Program-made: the position numbers and the translations under genes
NCBI GenBank assembly: GCA_015055505.1
Contig: SVIB01000011.1
Location: forward strand, 1-55,283
DNA length: 55,283 nucleotides
Direction of reading: 5' to 3'
Origin: Clostridiales bacterium
GTDB lineage: Bacteria; Bacillota; Clostridia; Christensenellales; Borkfalkiaceae
Notes under the pieces: model-generated
Databases searched by the model: none
What the model was told of the DNA's origin: nothing
What the model saw: the letters and a program-made list of their open reading frames with translations, nothing else
In this document: positions 46,792 through 55,283 of the stretch, one piece after another
Layout of the letters: each line of letters starts with the position of its first letter
Numbering within the stretch: the first letter of the stretch is position 1

Positions 46792-47193
46792 ATGTATAAC
46801 GAAAAGGTAATGGAAGCATTTAAAAACCCCAAAAACGTGGGCGAAATTGAAAATTACGACGGTCTTGGCAAGGTCGGTAACGCATCTTGCGGAGATATAA
46901 TGCAAATAACGTTAAAAATTGAAAACGACGTAATAGTAGACGCAAAATTCAAGACATTTGGATGCGCTGCCGCTATTGCAACTTCTTCTACCGCAACTCA
47001 AATGGTTATAGGAATGACTATTGACGAGGCGTTAAAACTTACAAATAAAAAAGTAGTTGAAGAGTTAGAGGGTTTGCCACCTCAAAAAATCCACTGTTCG
47101 GTACTTGCTGAAGAGGCGATAAAGGCGGCTATTGAAGATTATCAAAACCGTAAAAACGGAATAGTAAAGGACGAACCGATAAAGTCGGTGTAA
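46792..47193 (+). CDS. iscU: Iron-sulfur cluster scaffold IscU/NifU-like
   Basis: This 133-residue scaffold protein has the three cluster cysteines: Cys33 in GNASCGDIMQ (with Asp35), Cys58 in KTFGCAAAIATSS and Cys102 in KIHCSVLAEEAI. It assembles Fe-S clusters with sulfur from IscS. AAGGAG lies 8 nt before the ATG. It ends the iscR-iscS-iscU operon; a structured 3' region and a bidirectional terminator follow. A variant CGACTTATAG motif lies 40 nt beyond the stop. Confidence 0.95.
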   Translation: MYNEKVMEAFKNPKNVGEIENYDGLGKVGNASCGDIMQITLKIENDVIVDAKFKTFGCAAAIATSSTATQMVIGMTIDEALKLTNKKVVEELEGLPPQKIHCSVLAEEAIKAAIEDYQNRKNGIVKDEPIKSV

Positions 47194-47231
47194 CGTCGGT
47201 TAGGTTTTAGACAGAAGCCAAAAATGGCGAA

Positions 47232-47256
47232 AAATCGACCTATAGGCTAACTTTTA
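47232..47256 (+). repeat. Dispersed CGACTTATAG-type motif (one mismatch)
   Basis: AAATCGACCTATAG then GCTAACTTTTA; core CGACCTATAG at 47236-47245, about 40 nt after iscU. Confidence 0.65.
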
Positions 47257-47262
47257 TAAAAA

Positions 47263-47320
47263 ACACACGGGAAATTTCAGGTGAAATTTGTTTTTGTAAT
47301 CTTGTTTGGCTCCCGTGTGT
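47263..47320. other. Structured 3' region behind iscU
   Basis: ACACACGGGA (47263-47272) and TCCCGTGTGT (47311-47320) form a perfect 10-bp outer stem. Inside, AAATTTCA and TGAAATTT form a second stem-loop around GG. The fold has no T run and is followed by a separate, typical terminator. It may stabilise the 3' end or be a small RNA; the role is unknown. Confidence 0.55.
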
Positions 47321-47329
47321 AAAATTTAA

Positions 47330-47360
47330 AAGGGGCGGTTGCTTTTAGCAACCGCCCCTT
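47330..47360. terminator. Bidirectional terminator between iscU and addA
   Basis: A 13-bp perfect stem AAGGGGCGGTTGC and complement with a TTTTA loop, between convergent genes. Confidence 0.85.
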
Positions 47361-47392
47361 AAATAATGCTTTAAAACTTAGATTTTCGGCTT

Positions 47393-50300
47393 TTAAGCAT
47401 TTAAATTTACTATTAACGTTTTAGTAACGCGTAGATTAAGGCATTTTTCAACTGCTTTTTTATAGAGTTCAAGTTGTTTTGCGTATTCCTTTTCAAGAGT
47501 TTCCAAACTGTGTCCGCTTACCTTATAATCGACTATTACAGCCTCGTCGCCTTTGACGGCTAAAAGGTCTATAACGCCTTGCACCAAAATTTCGGCGTCA
47601 CTGTCTTTTCCATATAATTCTCTTGCCGTAAACGAGGTTATAAACTGTTGCTCTTTATAAAGTTCATAGCCTTTCAGTTGGTCGAATATTGGGTTTAAAA
47701 GAGCCTTTTTAAGCACCTCTTTATCTAAAAGATTATACTCTTCCTCGGTAATTTTCCCCGTAGAAAGTAGCCCTATGAGTTGATTATCGACGTTTTTATC
47801 GTCAAAATTGCACAGTTCAAGGAATTTATGATAAGTAGTTCCAACTTTTGCTTTATCTATGCTTTCCAAAATCTCGCTTGAAGGAATAAACTTTTTTTCT
47901 CTAACAGTATTTTCTCTTGCTGAAATCGAGGAAACTGCGTCTTTAACGGGAAGAGCGGTGTCAATTTCATAGGGGTATTTAAAGGATAGATTTTCAACTA
48001 TCTTTTTAGTAATACCGTCAAAAAATACCTCGTAGGATTTTTGTGATTGCTCTATTTCTTTACCCCCCGTAAGGTCCTCAGTCGAATAAATTTTAACGGG
48101 CATATCCTTTTTAGATATAAAGTCTTTAAAATGAGTGGCGAAAAAGGCTGACTGAGAGGTCAATTCATCTTCGACGTCAGTTGAGCATACGACGTGTAAA
48201 TTGCTTTGCGCTCTCGTTAATGCAACGTATAAAATTCTCGCCTCTTCCTTTGCTCTTTGGCGCTTTGCAACCTCTTTAAAATATAGCGTTGCAAGCGACT
48301 GAGAATAAGTCTTTTTTTGCTCGTCAAAATAGCAAACCGAGATGCCGTCTTCTCTTGAAAAGAGAACTTTTTTATCGTCGTCCTCGTCGTTAAACTGTTT
48401 ATGAAGTCCCGCTACGATAACGACCGGAAATTCAAGACCTTTTGAGGCGTGCATACTCATTACCGTAACTGCATCCTCGCCCGACGCGCTCGCTGAAGTT
48501 AGGTTTTTAGTGTTTTCAAGTTTAGTTAAAAACTCACTTATAGATAATATTTTACCGTTTGATTGGCTTTCCGCTATAAATCTTTCTATTCTTTTAACTC
48601 TCGTTTCGCCAAGTTTAGTAACGGCAAACGCAACGTCAAGTCCCGTATCACGGATAATTTTTGAAAGAATTTCTCCTGCGCCCGTAAACTCGGCTAATAG
48701 ACGGATTTTATTAAAATATTCTTTAAATTCTATAAGTTTTTGTCTTATAAAATTATCGTTACCTTTTTCGGCGTATAAGTCAACGCAAAAGGCAAAGGAT
48801 TTTTTGTTATAGGACGAATTTTCACCTATCGCAAAAGTCCTAATTTTAGCAAGGTCTTCGTCTAAAAGACCGCCGATTGCACTCTTTAATACGGACGCTA
48901 AGGGCGCGTCGTCGGCGTAAAAGGTAATTAATTTAAGTACGTTTATTAGAAGTTTTATTTCGGGATATTCAAAAATACTCTTTCCGCTTTCGCACTTTAC
49001 GGGAATAAACGAAGAGGTGAGCGAGTTTACGACCTCGTTAGAAAAGCCCGTGGAATTACGCAAAATAACCGCAATATCACCGTACTTTACCTTTCTATAC
49101 TTTTTTTGTTTTAAATCGTAAATTTTGCCGTTTGAAATTTGCTCTTCAATTATTCTTTTTATTAATTCTCCCTCGTAAAAAGTATCTGTCTTTTTTACCG
49201 ATTTTGCATGCTCTACAAGGTCATAAAGCCCGTCTATAGGTTGATTTTCTTCCTTTTCTTTCAAAATTAAGTGTAAGAAAGACTCTCCGTAATCCTCTTC
49301 AAAAAGCCCGCCTCTTTCCATTTTGTTCTTAGCGTAGTCAACGCCTGAAAACTCTTTTGTAAACACCCTTGAAAAGACGTTGTTTACGGCTCTTAGCACT
49401 TTGTCGCTACTTCTAAAATTTCTATCTAAAGAAATCGCAACTCCGCCGTCGCCTCTTTCGTATCGGTCGTATTTTTTTGCAAAAATATCGGGGTTGCAAC
49501 CGCGGAAAGCGTAGATTGACTGTTTCACGTCGCCAACCATAAATAAGTTGTCGCTTGAAATTAAGTTTAATATCGCCTCCTGAACTCCGTTTACGTCTTG
49601 ATATTCGTCGGCAAAGATATGAGTGTATTTGTTTTTTACCTCCCAAAGAATTTCTTCGTTATGGGTTAAAAGATTATAGGTAAGTCTTTCAAGGTCGGCG
49701 AAATCTACGACTCCCTCGGCTCTTTTCAGTTGACTGAATTTTTCGCCGTAAAGACCGCAAAGACGACAAAGACACCTAACCGTTTTATCCGTTTTAAGGA
49801 AGTTTTCAAGGTCTAACTGCCTATTTTCGGGAATGATTTTTATGGCTTTTTCAAAAACTTTGGCAAGTTTTTTTCTAAAGTCGTCAATCTCGCATCTTAA
49901 AAGGTATTCGCTTGCCCCCTCTTTAACGGTAGGGAAAGTATCTAATTTTAAACTTGCCGAAATTTTTAACCTTTGAAGGTCGGTTGCGTCAAGACAGTTT
50001 GTTAGTTTTACGAATAAACCGTTCAAAAAAGTTTCAAGTTTTTTAGACGCGGGGGAATTAAAATAGGCGCATTGAATTTTAAACTCGTCGAATTTATCTA
50101 AAAACGCGGAGAGATTTTCCTTAACCGTTTTAAGTAAAAATTTCTCGTAACTAATATAGTTTTTCTCGCTAACCGAGTTGGCGCACTTTAATAAAAATCC
50201 GTCGCGGTCAGCCTCCGACGAAGACGTTTCGTAGAGTTTTAATACGAATTCTTTAAGGGCGTCGTCACGCCTTGACGAACGGAAAATTCTCGTAACAAAT

Positions 50301-50761
50301 AGAAAATCTTCGTCCTCGCTTTCATAAAGAGAATTAAAAACTACGTTTATTGCCTGAGTTGAAAGTTCTTTAATTTGCGATTCGTCGCCTACCGAAAAGT
50401 CGGGTTCTATTTGCGCCGAATAAAAATAAGTGCGGAGCAAATTCAAACAAAAACTGTGAAAAGTAGAGATATCCGCCGAGGGAATTTCCGCAAGAGTTTT
50501 TTTCATTCTCGCCTCGTCAACGCCTAAACTAATTTGCTTAATAACGGCTTTTATAAGTTTTTGTTTCATTTCGCTTGCGGCAAGTTTGGTATAAGTAACG
50601 GCTAAAACGTTTTCGACCTCAACCCCTTCGCTAATGATTAAATTTATAATTCTCTCAATCATAACGTGGGTTTTTCCGCTTCCTGCCGAGGCTGAAACGA
50701 GGATATTTTTTCCTTTTTCAACGACTGCCTGTCGCTGTTTTGGAGTTAAATTGTTATCCAT
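47393..50761 (-). CDS. addA: ATP-dependent helicase-nuclease subunit A (AddA/RexA)
   Basis: This 1122-residue UvrD-like helicase plus nuclease processes double-strand breaks for RecA. Walker A VSASAGSGKT (22-31), Walker B IFADEYQDVN, motif III GDVKQSIYAFRGCNPDIF, motif IV LDRNFRSS, motif V VTVMSMHASKGLEFPVVIV and VI LYVALTRAQSNLHVV are all present. The C-terminal RecB-type nuclease contains GVIDLLAVKGDEAVIVDYKVSGH, with the DxxxxDYK catalytic set. GGGGAGGT lies 7 nt before the ATG, which overlaps the addB stop by one base (TAATG). It ends at a bidirectional terminator. Confidence 0.96.
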   Translation of the reverse strand: MDNNLTPKQRQAVVEKGKNILVSASAGSGKTHVMIERIINLIISEGVEVENVLAVTYTKLAASEMKQKLIKAVIKQISLGVDEARMKKTLAEIPSADISTFHSFCLNLLRTYFYSAQIEPDFSVGDESQIKELSTQAINVVFNSLYESEDEDFLFVTRIFRSSRRDDALKEFVLKLYETSSSEADRDGFLLKCANSVSEKNYISYEKFLLKTVKENLSAFLDKFDEFKIQCAYFNSPASKKLETFLNGLFVKLTNCLDATDLQRLKISASLKLDTFPTVKEGASEYLLRCEIDDFRKKLAKVFEKAIKIIPENRQLDLENFLKTDKTVRCLCRLCGLYGEKFSQLKRAEGVVDFADLERLTYNLLTHNEEILWEVKNKYTHIFADEYQDVNGVQEAILNLISSDNLFMVGDVKQSIYAFRGCNPDIFAKKYDRYERGDGGVAISLDRNFRSSDKVLRAVNNVFSRVFTKEFSGVDYAKNKMERGGLFEEDYGESFLHLILKEKEENQPIDGLYDLVEHAKSVKKTDTFYEGELIKRIIEEQISNGKIYDLKQKKYRKVKYGDIAVILRNSTGFSNEVVNSLTSSFIPVKCESGKSIFEYPEIKLLINVLKLITFYADDAPLASVLKSAIGGLLDEDLAKIRTFAIGENSSYNKKSFAFCVDLYAEKGNDNFIRQKLIEFKEYFNKIRLLAEFTGAGEILSKIIRDTGLDVAFAVTKLGETRVKRIERFIAESQSNGKILSISEFLTKLENTKNLTSASASGEDAVTVMSMHASKGLEFPVVIVAGLHKQFNDEDDDKKVLFSREDGISVCYFDEQKKTYSQSLATLYFKEVAKRQRAKEEARILYVALTRAQSNLHVVCSTDVEDELTSQSAFFATHFKDFISKKDMPVKIYSTEDLTGGKEIEQSQKSYEVFFDGITKKIVENLSFKYPYEIDTALPVKDAVSSISARENTVREKKFIPSSEILESIDKAKVGTTYHKFLELCNFDDKNVDNQLIGLLSTGKITEEEYNLLDKEVLKKALLNPIFDQLKGYELYKEQQFITSFTARELYGKDSDAEILVQGVIDLLAVKGDEAVIVDYKVSGHSLETLEKEYAKQLELYKKAVEKCLNLRVTKTLIVNLNA

Positions 50762-53700
50762 TATTTTACCTCCCCGTCAGACTTATTTCCCGCGTTTACG
50801 ATAGTTTCACTTTTAACGCCTTTAACCTCGCGGGCGCAACTTCCCGTTTCGCTGTCAAAACCGCATAGCGCGCCGAATTCACAGTAATCGCATCCGCCTT
50901 TATACGGAGAGGGGACTGCAACGCCGTCTAACACCCCGTCGATAGCCGACGAGGCTATTTTTTTTGCGTAATTCATATATCCCGTCAATTTATTTTCGTC
51001 AGCAACGCTACCGTCGACGAATTCTCCTTTTACGGCAGTGCTTTTAATTTTGGCTTTTATAACCGTAGATTTTTTATCTTTTTCAAAATTTTTATCCGTC
51101 GCAAGTAAAACTTCTCTTTCGTTTAAAGTATTACCGTGCATAGTGACGGGATTTTCACCCTCTTTATGGAAATTGTCGTTTACCGAATAATAATACGCGC
51201 CCGAGGGTTTATCGCCGTTTATTGCAAAAGCATTCATATAAAGATACAACTGCACGTTTTGTCCCGTGTAGAAATTTTCGTCCTTTATTTTGTTCTCGGC
51301 TTTGCCCGTTTTGTAGTCGATTATGCGAACGTAATTTTTGTATTTGTCTATTCTATCGACCTTTCCAAACAGTTTAAAGTTGCCTTTTTTAGTGGGTAAT
51401 TTATAAGATTTATAAGGCCCGTCAGACCAGTCCGCAAACCACGTTTCTGCGCCTATAGGTCGAAAATCGGAGTTTTTGAACTCGTTAAAAAGCCCTAAAC
51501 ACAGTTTAACTCCCTCTCTTTTTAGAAGTTTTGCCGAGTAGACGTAATCGGGGCGTTTTAAAAACCTTTTATAATCGTCCTTTTGGAAAATAAGGTCGAA
51601 AATTTGCTCGGCTTTTTCGGTTACTTCCTCTTCCGTTTTAAGTTGGTCGATAAAGGGGATAAACTGCTCGGCGAGGTCGTGCATTACGTTACCTACGTCC
51701 CTCGTTTGAATGTCCGCAGTTGCCGAATCGTTAATTCCTACGCCGTACTTTAAAAAGCATTTATACGGGCAGGAGTAATAGGTTTCAATGGTAGACGCCG
51801 ACACTCTGCCGTCCTTAAAATAGTTGTTGTACGGAAGATTTAAGTAAAAAATCTCGTCTCCGCTCGCCTTTTGAATTAGTTTTTCAGCCACGGGAAGATA
51901 TTTCCCGTCCTCAAATACGCTTAGAGCGTTATAACTTGCCGAACGGAAAGACTTTTCGCCCGTATTTTTACTCTTTGCAACTTCGTCGGCAAGGGCTAAA
52001 AGGGTGGGACGGATTGAAAGATAGGGAAAATCGCCGTATTCTTCGTAATTATTCGCTATTTTTTCGGCGGTCAACACCTTTGCCGACTCATTTTCTCCGC
52101 TAAAAGCATTCAAAAGATAGTCTATAATATCGCTTTTTGCAATAGGTGTGCCTTGCGGAGAGAGTAAACTGTACGAAAGATACAAGTTTTTCTCAAACGA
52201 ACAAAGAGCAATAGCAGTCGCCTCTTTTTCACGCCGATTAACTACTCTAATTTTTGGCTCGATGGAAAGCGAAAGGCTTTCAAGTTTTGAAATTTCACTG
52301 TCAATAAGCAGGGCGGTATCCGCTTTTACCGGCGGAATATCCCCCGAAAGACCTATAATATATAAATAATCGTATTTTTTGTATCTGCAATTTTTAATTT
52401 CGCCTATATAAACGCAGTCGTAATATTCGGGTATTAAAGAAATTTCACACGCCTCGGTGCCTGAACGTAAAAGTTTGAAAAACTCGTCAGCGGTCAGTAT
52501 TTCTTCTCCTAAAATGCTTGAAATTTCATTTAAAACTTCGCCAAATTTTACTATTCCGCCCTCTAAAAAGGAGCGTTGTTCCTCTTCGCCCAATAGAGAA
52601 AGTCTTTCGGCAAGGTCGCTTACAAAGCCGTTCGAGGAATTTTCAAGCGAGATTCCCGAGCCGGATAAAAACTTTTCTATTGCTACGGTAAATTCCTTTG
52701 CCGTTGCTTTTTTAGGAAAAGAAGAGATAAAAGATGCCAAAAACGACCATTTTGAGGATATAATTAGATTATCTACCCCTTCAAATTCAGGTGTTTCGCT
52801 CAAAAACGAGGACGGAGTGACCGAATTTTCGGTAATATAACGAATCATCTTATCCGCAATATCTTTTTCCAAAATGAAAAGCGAGTTCGTAATAACTCTT
52901 TTGACGTCGTCCATTCCTGATTTTTTAATAGCGCATTTTATTGCCGAAAAGACGAGATTAGAAAGGGGGTGCGAAGAAAGAGTCCTTTTAGAATCCGTAA
53001 AAAAGGGAATTCCGTAGTCTAAAAATTTGCGTTCTAAAAGCAACTCGTAGTCCAAAAGATTGCCAACGCCTACTGCGATATCGGTAAACTTAACCCCTTT
53101 TTCCACTACTGATTTTTTAATGAAACGAGCCAAGTATTCCACCTCTTCAGCAGGTGTGTTTGCCTCGAAAAATTGCAGTTTATCGCTATATAGCCCCACT
53201 TTTTCAAAATCTTCGGCTTTAAAAAGTCTGTTTAAAATAAGGTCCGCCTCTTTTTCTTTTGAAGAGGGAATATATATAGGTTCTTCTCCCGTAAGTTTAA
53301 CGGCAAAGTTTAAAAATTCGCCTGTGTAAAGGTCTAAGTTTTCCCCCGAAACGGCGTAAAAATCACAAGACTTTGCCTTTTTAAGAAGGGTTTTCATAAC
53401 TTCGCAACTTTGCTTTGTTACCGAAGAATATCCCGCAATAAGTACGTTAGTGGACGCGAGGTTTTGGTCGCTATTTAAGAGGGTAATCATATCCTCTAAG
53501 GCGTTATTGCTGTCGGTTAAGCCCTTTTCAGACAAAAACTCCTCGTATTTTTGGAAAATAAGGGCTATATCGTGGATTTTTGCGCCTACGTTTTTAGGAC
53601 ACCCGTCAATACAGTCGAAAAGGTTTTGCGGAGTAACTTTCGCAGACTTTAACTGCGCGATAAGTTCGGCGGTTTTAGTCGCAAGGGCAGGCGACGAGCC

Positions 53701-54006
53701 AAGCGAAGAAAGAGTTTTTAAACTGCCGAGGCAGTTAGACAGTATTTTTTTAACAGCCATAGAAGCCCCCTCTTTGGTGAGGGTTTTTCTGTTTTGCATA
53801 TTTCTCGTTATATATCTACCGAAAGAAAGAACTTCACAGCCAAAACCGCCCCCTGTTTTTGAAACGAGGGCTTTTTCAAGGGATAAAGTCAGTTTATCCT
53901 CACAAAAAATTATAGTTTTAGTGCGTAATCCTACCCCTATTTTCGACGCTTTTTCGGTAACTGCGTCAATACAGTCGAAATAGGTATCGGTATAAAATAC
54001 TGCCAT
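50761..54006 (-). CDS. addB: ATP-dependent nuclease subunit B (AddB/RexB)
   Basis: This protein of about 1081 residues is the second subunit of the AddAB (RexAB) nuclease. It starts MAVFYTDTYFDCIDAV and lacks the N-terminal GRAGSGKT of Bacillus AddB, as RexB does, so ATP hydrolysis probably resides only in AddA. The C-terminal nuclease region (about 770-1060) has the Fe-S cysteines: STIETYYSCPYKCFLKYG at its start and GGCDYCEFGALCGF near the end. KVDRIDKYKNYVRIIDYKTGKAENK is the RecB-like nuclease motif. The start at 54006 is supported by GGAG 7 nt upstream. A CGACTTATAG-like string (53189) falls in coding sequence. Confidence 0.94.
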   Translation of the reverse strand: MAVFYTDTYFDCIDAVTEKASKIGVGLRTKTIIFCEDKLTLSLEKALVSKTGGGFGCEVLSFGRYITRNMQNRKTLTKEGASMAVKKILSNCLGSLKTLSSLGSSPALATKTAELIAQLKSAKVTPQNLFDCIDGCPKNVGAKIHDIALIFQKYEEFLSEKGLTDSNNALEDMITLLNSDQNLASTNVLIAGYSSVTKQSCEVMKTLLKKAKSCDFYAVSGENLDLYTGEFLNFAVKLTGEEPIYIPSSKEKEADLILNRLFKAEDFEKVGLYSDKLQFFEANTPAEEVEYLARFIKKSVVEKGVKFTDIAVGVGNLLDYELLLERKFLDYGIPFFTDSKRTLSSHPLSNLVFSAIKCAIKKSGMDDVKRVITNSLFILEKDIADKMIRYITENSVTPSSFLSETPEFEGVDNLIISSKWSFLASFISSFPKKATAKEFTVAIEKFLSGSGISLENSSNGFVSDLAERLSLLGEEEQRSFLEGGIVKFGEVLNEISSILGEEILTADEFFKLLRSGTEACEISLIPEYYDCVYIGEIKNCRYKKYDYLYIIGLSGDIPPVKADTALLIDSEISKLESLSLSIEPKIRVVNRREKEATAIALCSFEKNLYLSYSLLSPQGTPIAKSDIIDYLLNAFSGENESAKVLTAEKIANNYEEYGDFPYLSIRPTLLALADEVAKSKNTGEKSFRSASYNALSVFEDGKYLPVAEKLIQKASGDEIFYLNLPYNNYFKDGRVSASTIETYYSCPYKCFLKYGVGINDSATADIQTRDVGNVMHDLAEQFIPFIDQLKTEEEVTEKAEQIFDLIFQKDDYKRFLKRPDYVYSAKLLKREGVKLCLGLFNEFKNSDFRPIGAETWFADWSDGPYKSYKLPTKKGNFKLFGKVDRIDKYKNYVRIIDYKTGKAENKIKDENFYTGQNVQLYLYMNAFAINGDKPSGAYYYSVNDNFHKEGENPVTMHGNTLNEREVLLATDKNFEKDKKSTVIKAKIKSTAVKGEFVDGSVADENKLTGYMNYAKKIASSAIDGVLDGVAVPSPYKGGCDYCEFGALCGFDSETGSCAREVKGVKSETIVNAGNKSDGEVK

Positions 54007-54094
54007 AAACTTCTCCGTCAATAATATAGTAACACCATTATATCACAATAAAACAAATATCGTGTGAAAAAATAAAAACTTTTTTAAAATTGTT

Positions 54095-54123
54095 TTTACT
54101 TTTCTCTATTAATATGATATAAT
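54095..54123 (+). promoter_or_regulatory. Promoter of the right-end lipoprotein gene
   Basis: TTTACT (54095-54100), 17 bp, TATAAT (54118-54123), 34 nt upstream of the ATG at 54157. Confidence 0.7.
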
Positions 54124-54156
54124 TATTTAAAACAACAAATTTTGACGGAGTTTTTA

Positions 54157-55215
54157 ATGAAAAAATTATCTATATTTTTAGCAGGACTTTTAACCGTTTG
54201 TCTTACGGGATGCGCAAGCGTTCAAACAAGCGCCTTTGCAGGCAGTTATTGGCTTGAAAACTATTCAAATAAGACGGCGCCCGACGGATTTTACGAAAAA
54301 ATTGAATACGAGGTTAAGACTGAAACCGAAACTAATTACGCTCCCGCTCTTATCAAATCTGGGAATATAAAGTTTGAAATTGATTCGGCAAAATCTTCCT
54401 ATTACACCGAACTTTACACCGAAAACGGCAATTACGTATACCAAACTTCACTTACCGTAAACGGAACGTATTATTACGGCGCAAATGGGGAAAAATCTTA
54501 TAAAGTAGAAAACGATACGACGGTAACAAAAACTGTTTTTAAAGATTTTGAAAACAAGTTTAAGGTAATCTCATCAACCAAAGAAGCGTCTAACATTTTC
54601 CCCGTTTATTCTTCTCCAAGTAGCGAAAAAGATTTCAAAAAGGTCGCCTATAAGTCGGTTATTGAGTATGGAGAAAAAAACGCAACGGTAACTTTAACTA
54701 CTGACGACCCTATAAGCAAGGAGTATTTTTCAACGCTTTCTAAACCTGTTACGGTAAAAAAATACAATAAAAAAGAAAAAGGATATATCGACAACGAAAT
54801 AATTCCTCTTATTTTTAGAACTTTTAAGTACGACTCTTCTCTTTCGTATACTTTTAAATCAATAGAAAACGTAACGGGCTCGCTCAAACAAGTCGTCGGC
54901 AAGGCAGTCGACTTAAATACGTCTACTCCATCAAGCGAAAGCGCAAGTCAATCCCCGATTTTCCCAATGACGGTTAATAACTGTAGTTTAAACGGAGTGA
55001 GATTTGACGTTGAATTCGACGTTTTAGGCGTATCTTTCCAAACAACGGGAGAATACGGACAAACTTTCCTTACCGCATACTACGAAACGGCAAGAAAGAA
55101 CGTGGACTTAAAAACTAAACACTTTATGGTTAAAGGCTATCAACCAATGATTTATAACTGCGCGTATATGGTTTATACTATTCACACCGTATACAATCAA
55201 CGCGAAACCGCATAA
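54157..55215 (+). CDS. Hypothetical lipoprotein
   Basis: This protein of about 352 residues has a lipoprotein signal peptide: MKKLSIFLAGLLTVCLTGC, lipobox LTGC with Cys19. The mature part has many Lys, Glu, Thr and Tyr residues, in alternating short beta-type patterns, and a Ser/Thr-rich short loop near 265-275 (TSTPSSESASQSP). No family is recognised. The start at 54157 is chosen because GGAG lies 7 nt upstream. It is divergent from addB and closed by a terminator. Confidence 0.78.
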   Translation: MKKLSIFLAGLLTVCLTGCASVQTSAFAGSYWLENYSNKTAPDGFYEKIEYEVKTETETNYAPALIKSGNIKFEIDSAKSSYYTELYTENGNYVYQTSLTVNGTYYYGANGEKSYKVENDTTVTKTVFKDFENKFKVISSTKEASNIFPVYSSPSSEKDFKKVAYKSVIEYGEKNATVTLTTDDPISKEYFSTLSKPVTVKKYNKKEKGYIDNEIIPLIFRTFKYDSSLSYTFKSIENVTGSLKQVVGKAVDLNTSTPSSESASQSPIFPMTVNNCSLNGVRFDVEFDVLGVSFQTTGEYGQTFLTAYYETARKNVDLKTKHFMVKGYQPMIYNCAYMVYTIHTVYNQRETA

Positions 55216-55220
55216 TATAT

Positions 55221-55249
55221 AAGCCACTACTTAGAGAGTGGCTTTTTTA
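55221..55249 (+). terminator. Terminator of the right-end lipoprotein gene
   Basis: An 8-bp stem AAGCCACT / AGTGGCTT with an 8-nt loop and a following T run. Confidence 0.8.
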
Positions 55250-55260
55250 TAGGAGAAAAT

Positions 55261-55283
55261 ATGAAAATAGCGTTGATTGTATA
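55261..55283 (+). CDS. 5' end of a further gene, cut by the window edge
   Basis: AGGAG lies 5 nt before an ATG at 55261, giving MKIALIV before the edge. A hydrophobic MKIALI start with alternating strands is common in Rossmann-type enzymes such as glycosyltransferases, but seven residues cannot identify it. Confidence 0.6.

Noticed and set aside
47769..47800. Further reverse copy of the CGACTTATAG motif in addA
   Set aside because: The string CTATGAGTTGATTATCG differs at more than one core position and lies in coding sequence.
49521..49536. Second parS site (TGTTTCACGTCGCCAA)
   Set aside because: Only the left half matches parS; it is in addA coding sequence. A similar half site lies near 20250.
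1..55283. tRNA or rRNA genes inside the window
   Set aside because: I found no cloverleaf with a GTTCGAAT-type arm or rRNA signature, though I could not run a covariance search.

Overview
The window is AT-rich (roughly 36-38% G+C by eye). It reads as chromosomal DNA of an anaerobic-type Bacillota, most likely an uncultured clostridial lineage. The pointers are Shine-Dalgarno starts of the GGAGG type, TTGACA/TATAAT promoters with 17-bp spacers, a CIRCE element, the sporulation-associated gene yyaC beside parB, LL-diaminopimelate aminotransferase, a ferredoxin-thioredoxin-reductase-like protein, a RexAB-type AddAB nuclease and PadR-DUF1700-DUF4097 and IscR-IscS-IscU operons. The assignment to a lineage is inference.

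The chromosomal replication origin is probably inside the window. Between rsmG (minus) and dnaN (plus), 13570-14020 holds about ten DnaA-box-like 9-mers and an AT-only stretch. dnaN is followed on the same strand by rpmH, rnpA, yidD, yidC and khpB/jag. dnaA is absent, and the jag-yidC-rnpA-rpmH block is inverted relative to the usual Bacillota layout. parB, a parS-like site, ftsH, cvpA and yyaC lie 7-12 kb to the right.

Left of the origin (1-13.6 kb) are a strong promoter firing off the left edge, an FTR-like mini-protein, an operon of a cytidylate-kinase-like protein, a coiled-coil membrane protein and a HAD phosphatase, a large repeat-bearing lipoprotein, a small multidrug exporter family protein, a TtcA-like tRNA thiolase, a coupled SLOG plus permuted-papain gene pair, a PepV dipeptidase and gltX. 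Right of jag is a 560-bp repeat array (18.46-19.02 kb), followed by a 5'-truncated cardiolipin synthase, an Mrr-like nuclease and a DUF2156/GNAT protein, then parB-ftsH-cvpA.

From 25 to 37 kb come yyaC, the PadR operon, an Abi/HEPN gene, a PhoB/PhoR-like two-component system, yigZ-recX-birA, three membrane or lipoprotein genes and a second HAD phosphatase. From 37 to 47 kb come hsp20 with a CIRCE element, dapF-dapL-malQ, an inverted-repeat element, suhB, a Phd-Doc toxin-antitoxin pair, a second SLOG gene with a large palindrome, an XRE regulator and iscR-iscS-iscU. From 47 to 55 kb are addA and addB and a lipoprotein, and a new gene starts at the right edge.

Two repeat phenomena stand out. 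First, the 10-mer CGACTTATAG occurs nine times exactly, on both strands and both inside and outside genes, against about 0.1 expected. Most extragenic copies sit at gene ends inside a longer degenerate motif. Second, there is a family of small structured elements with shared ends (TTTAAAGGCTTAT at the left, a TTAAAGG-complementary right end) and unrelated inner palindromes, at 18.46 kb and 41.64 kb. A right-end fragment lies at 33.70 kb and a 112-bp tandem duplication is inside the first array. These are the best candidates for something undescribed.
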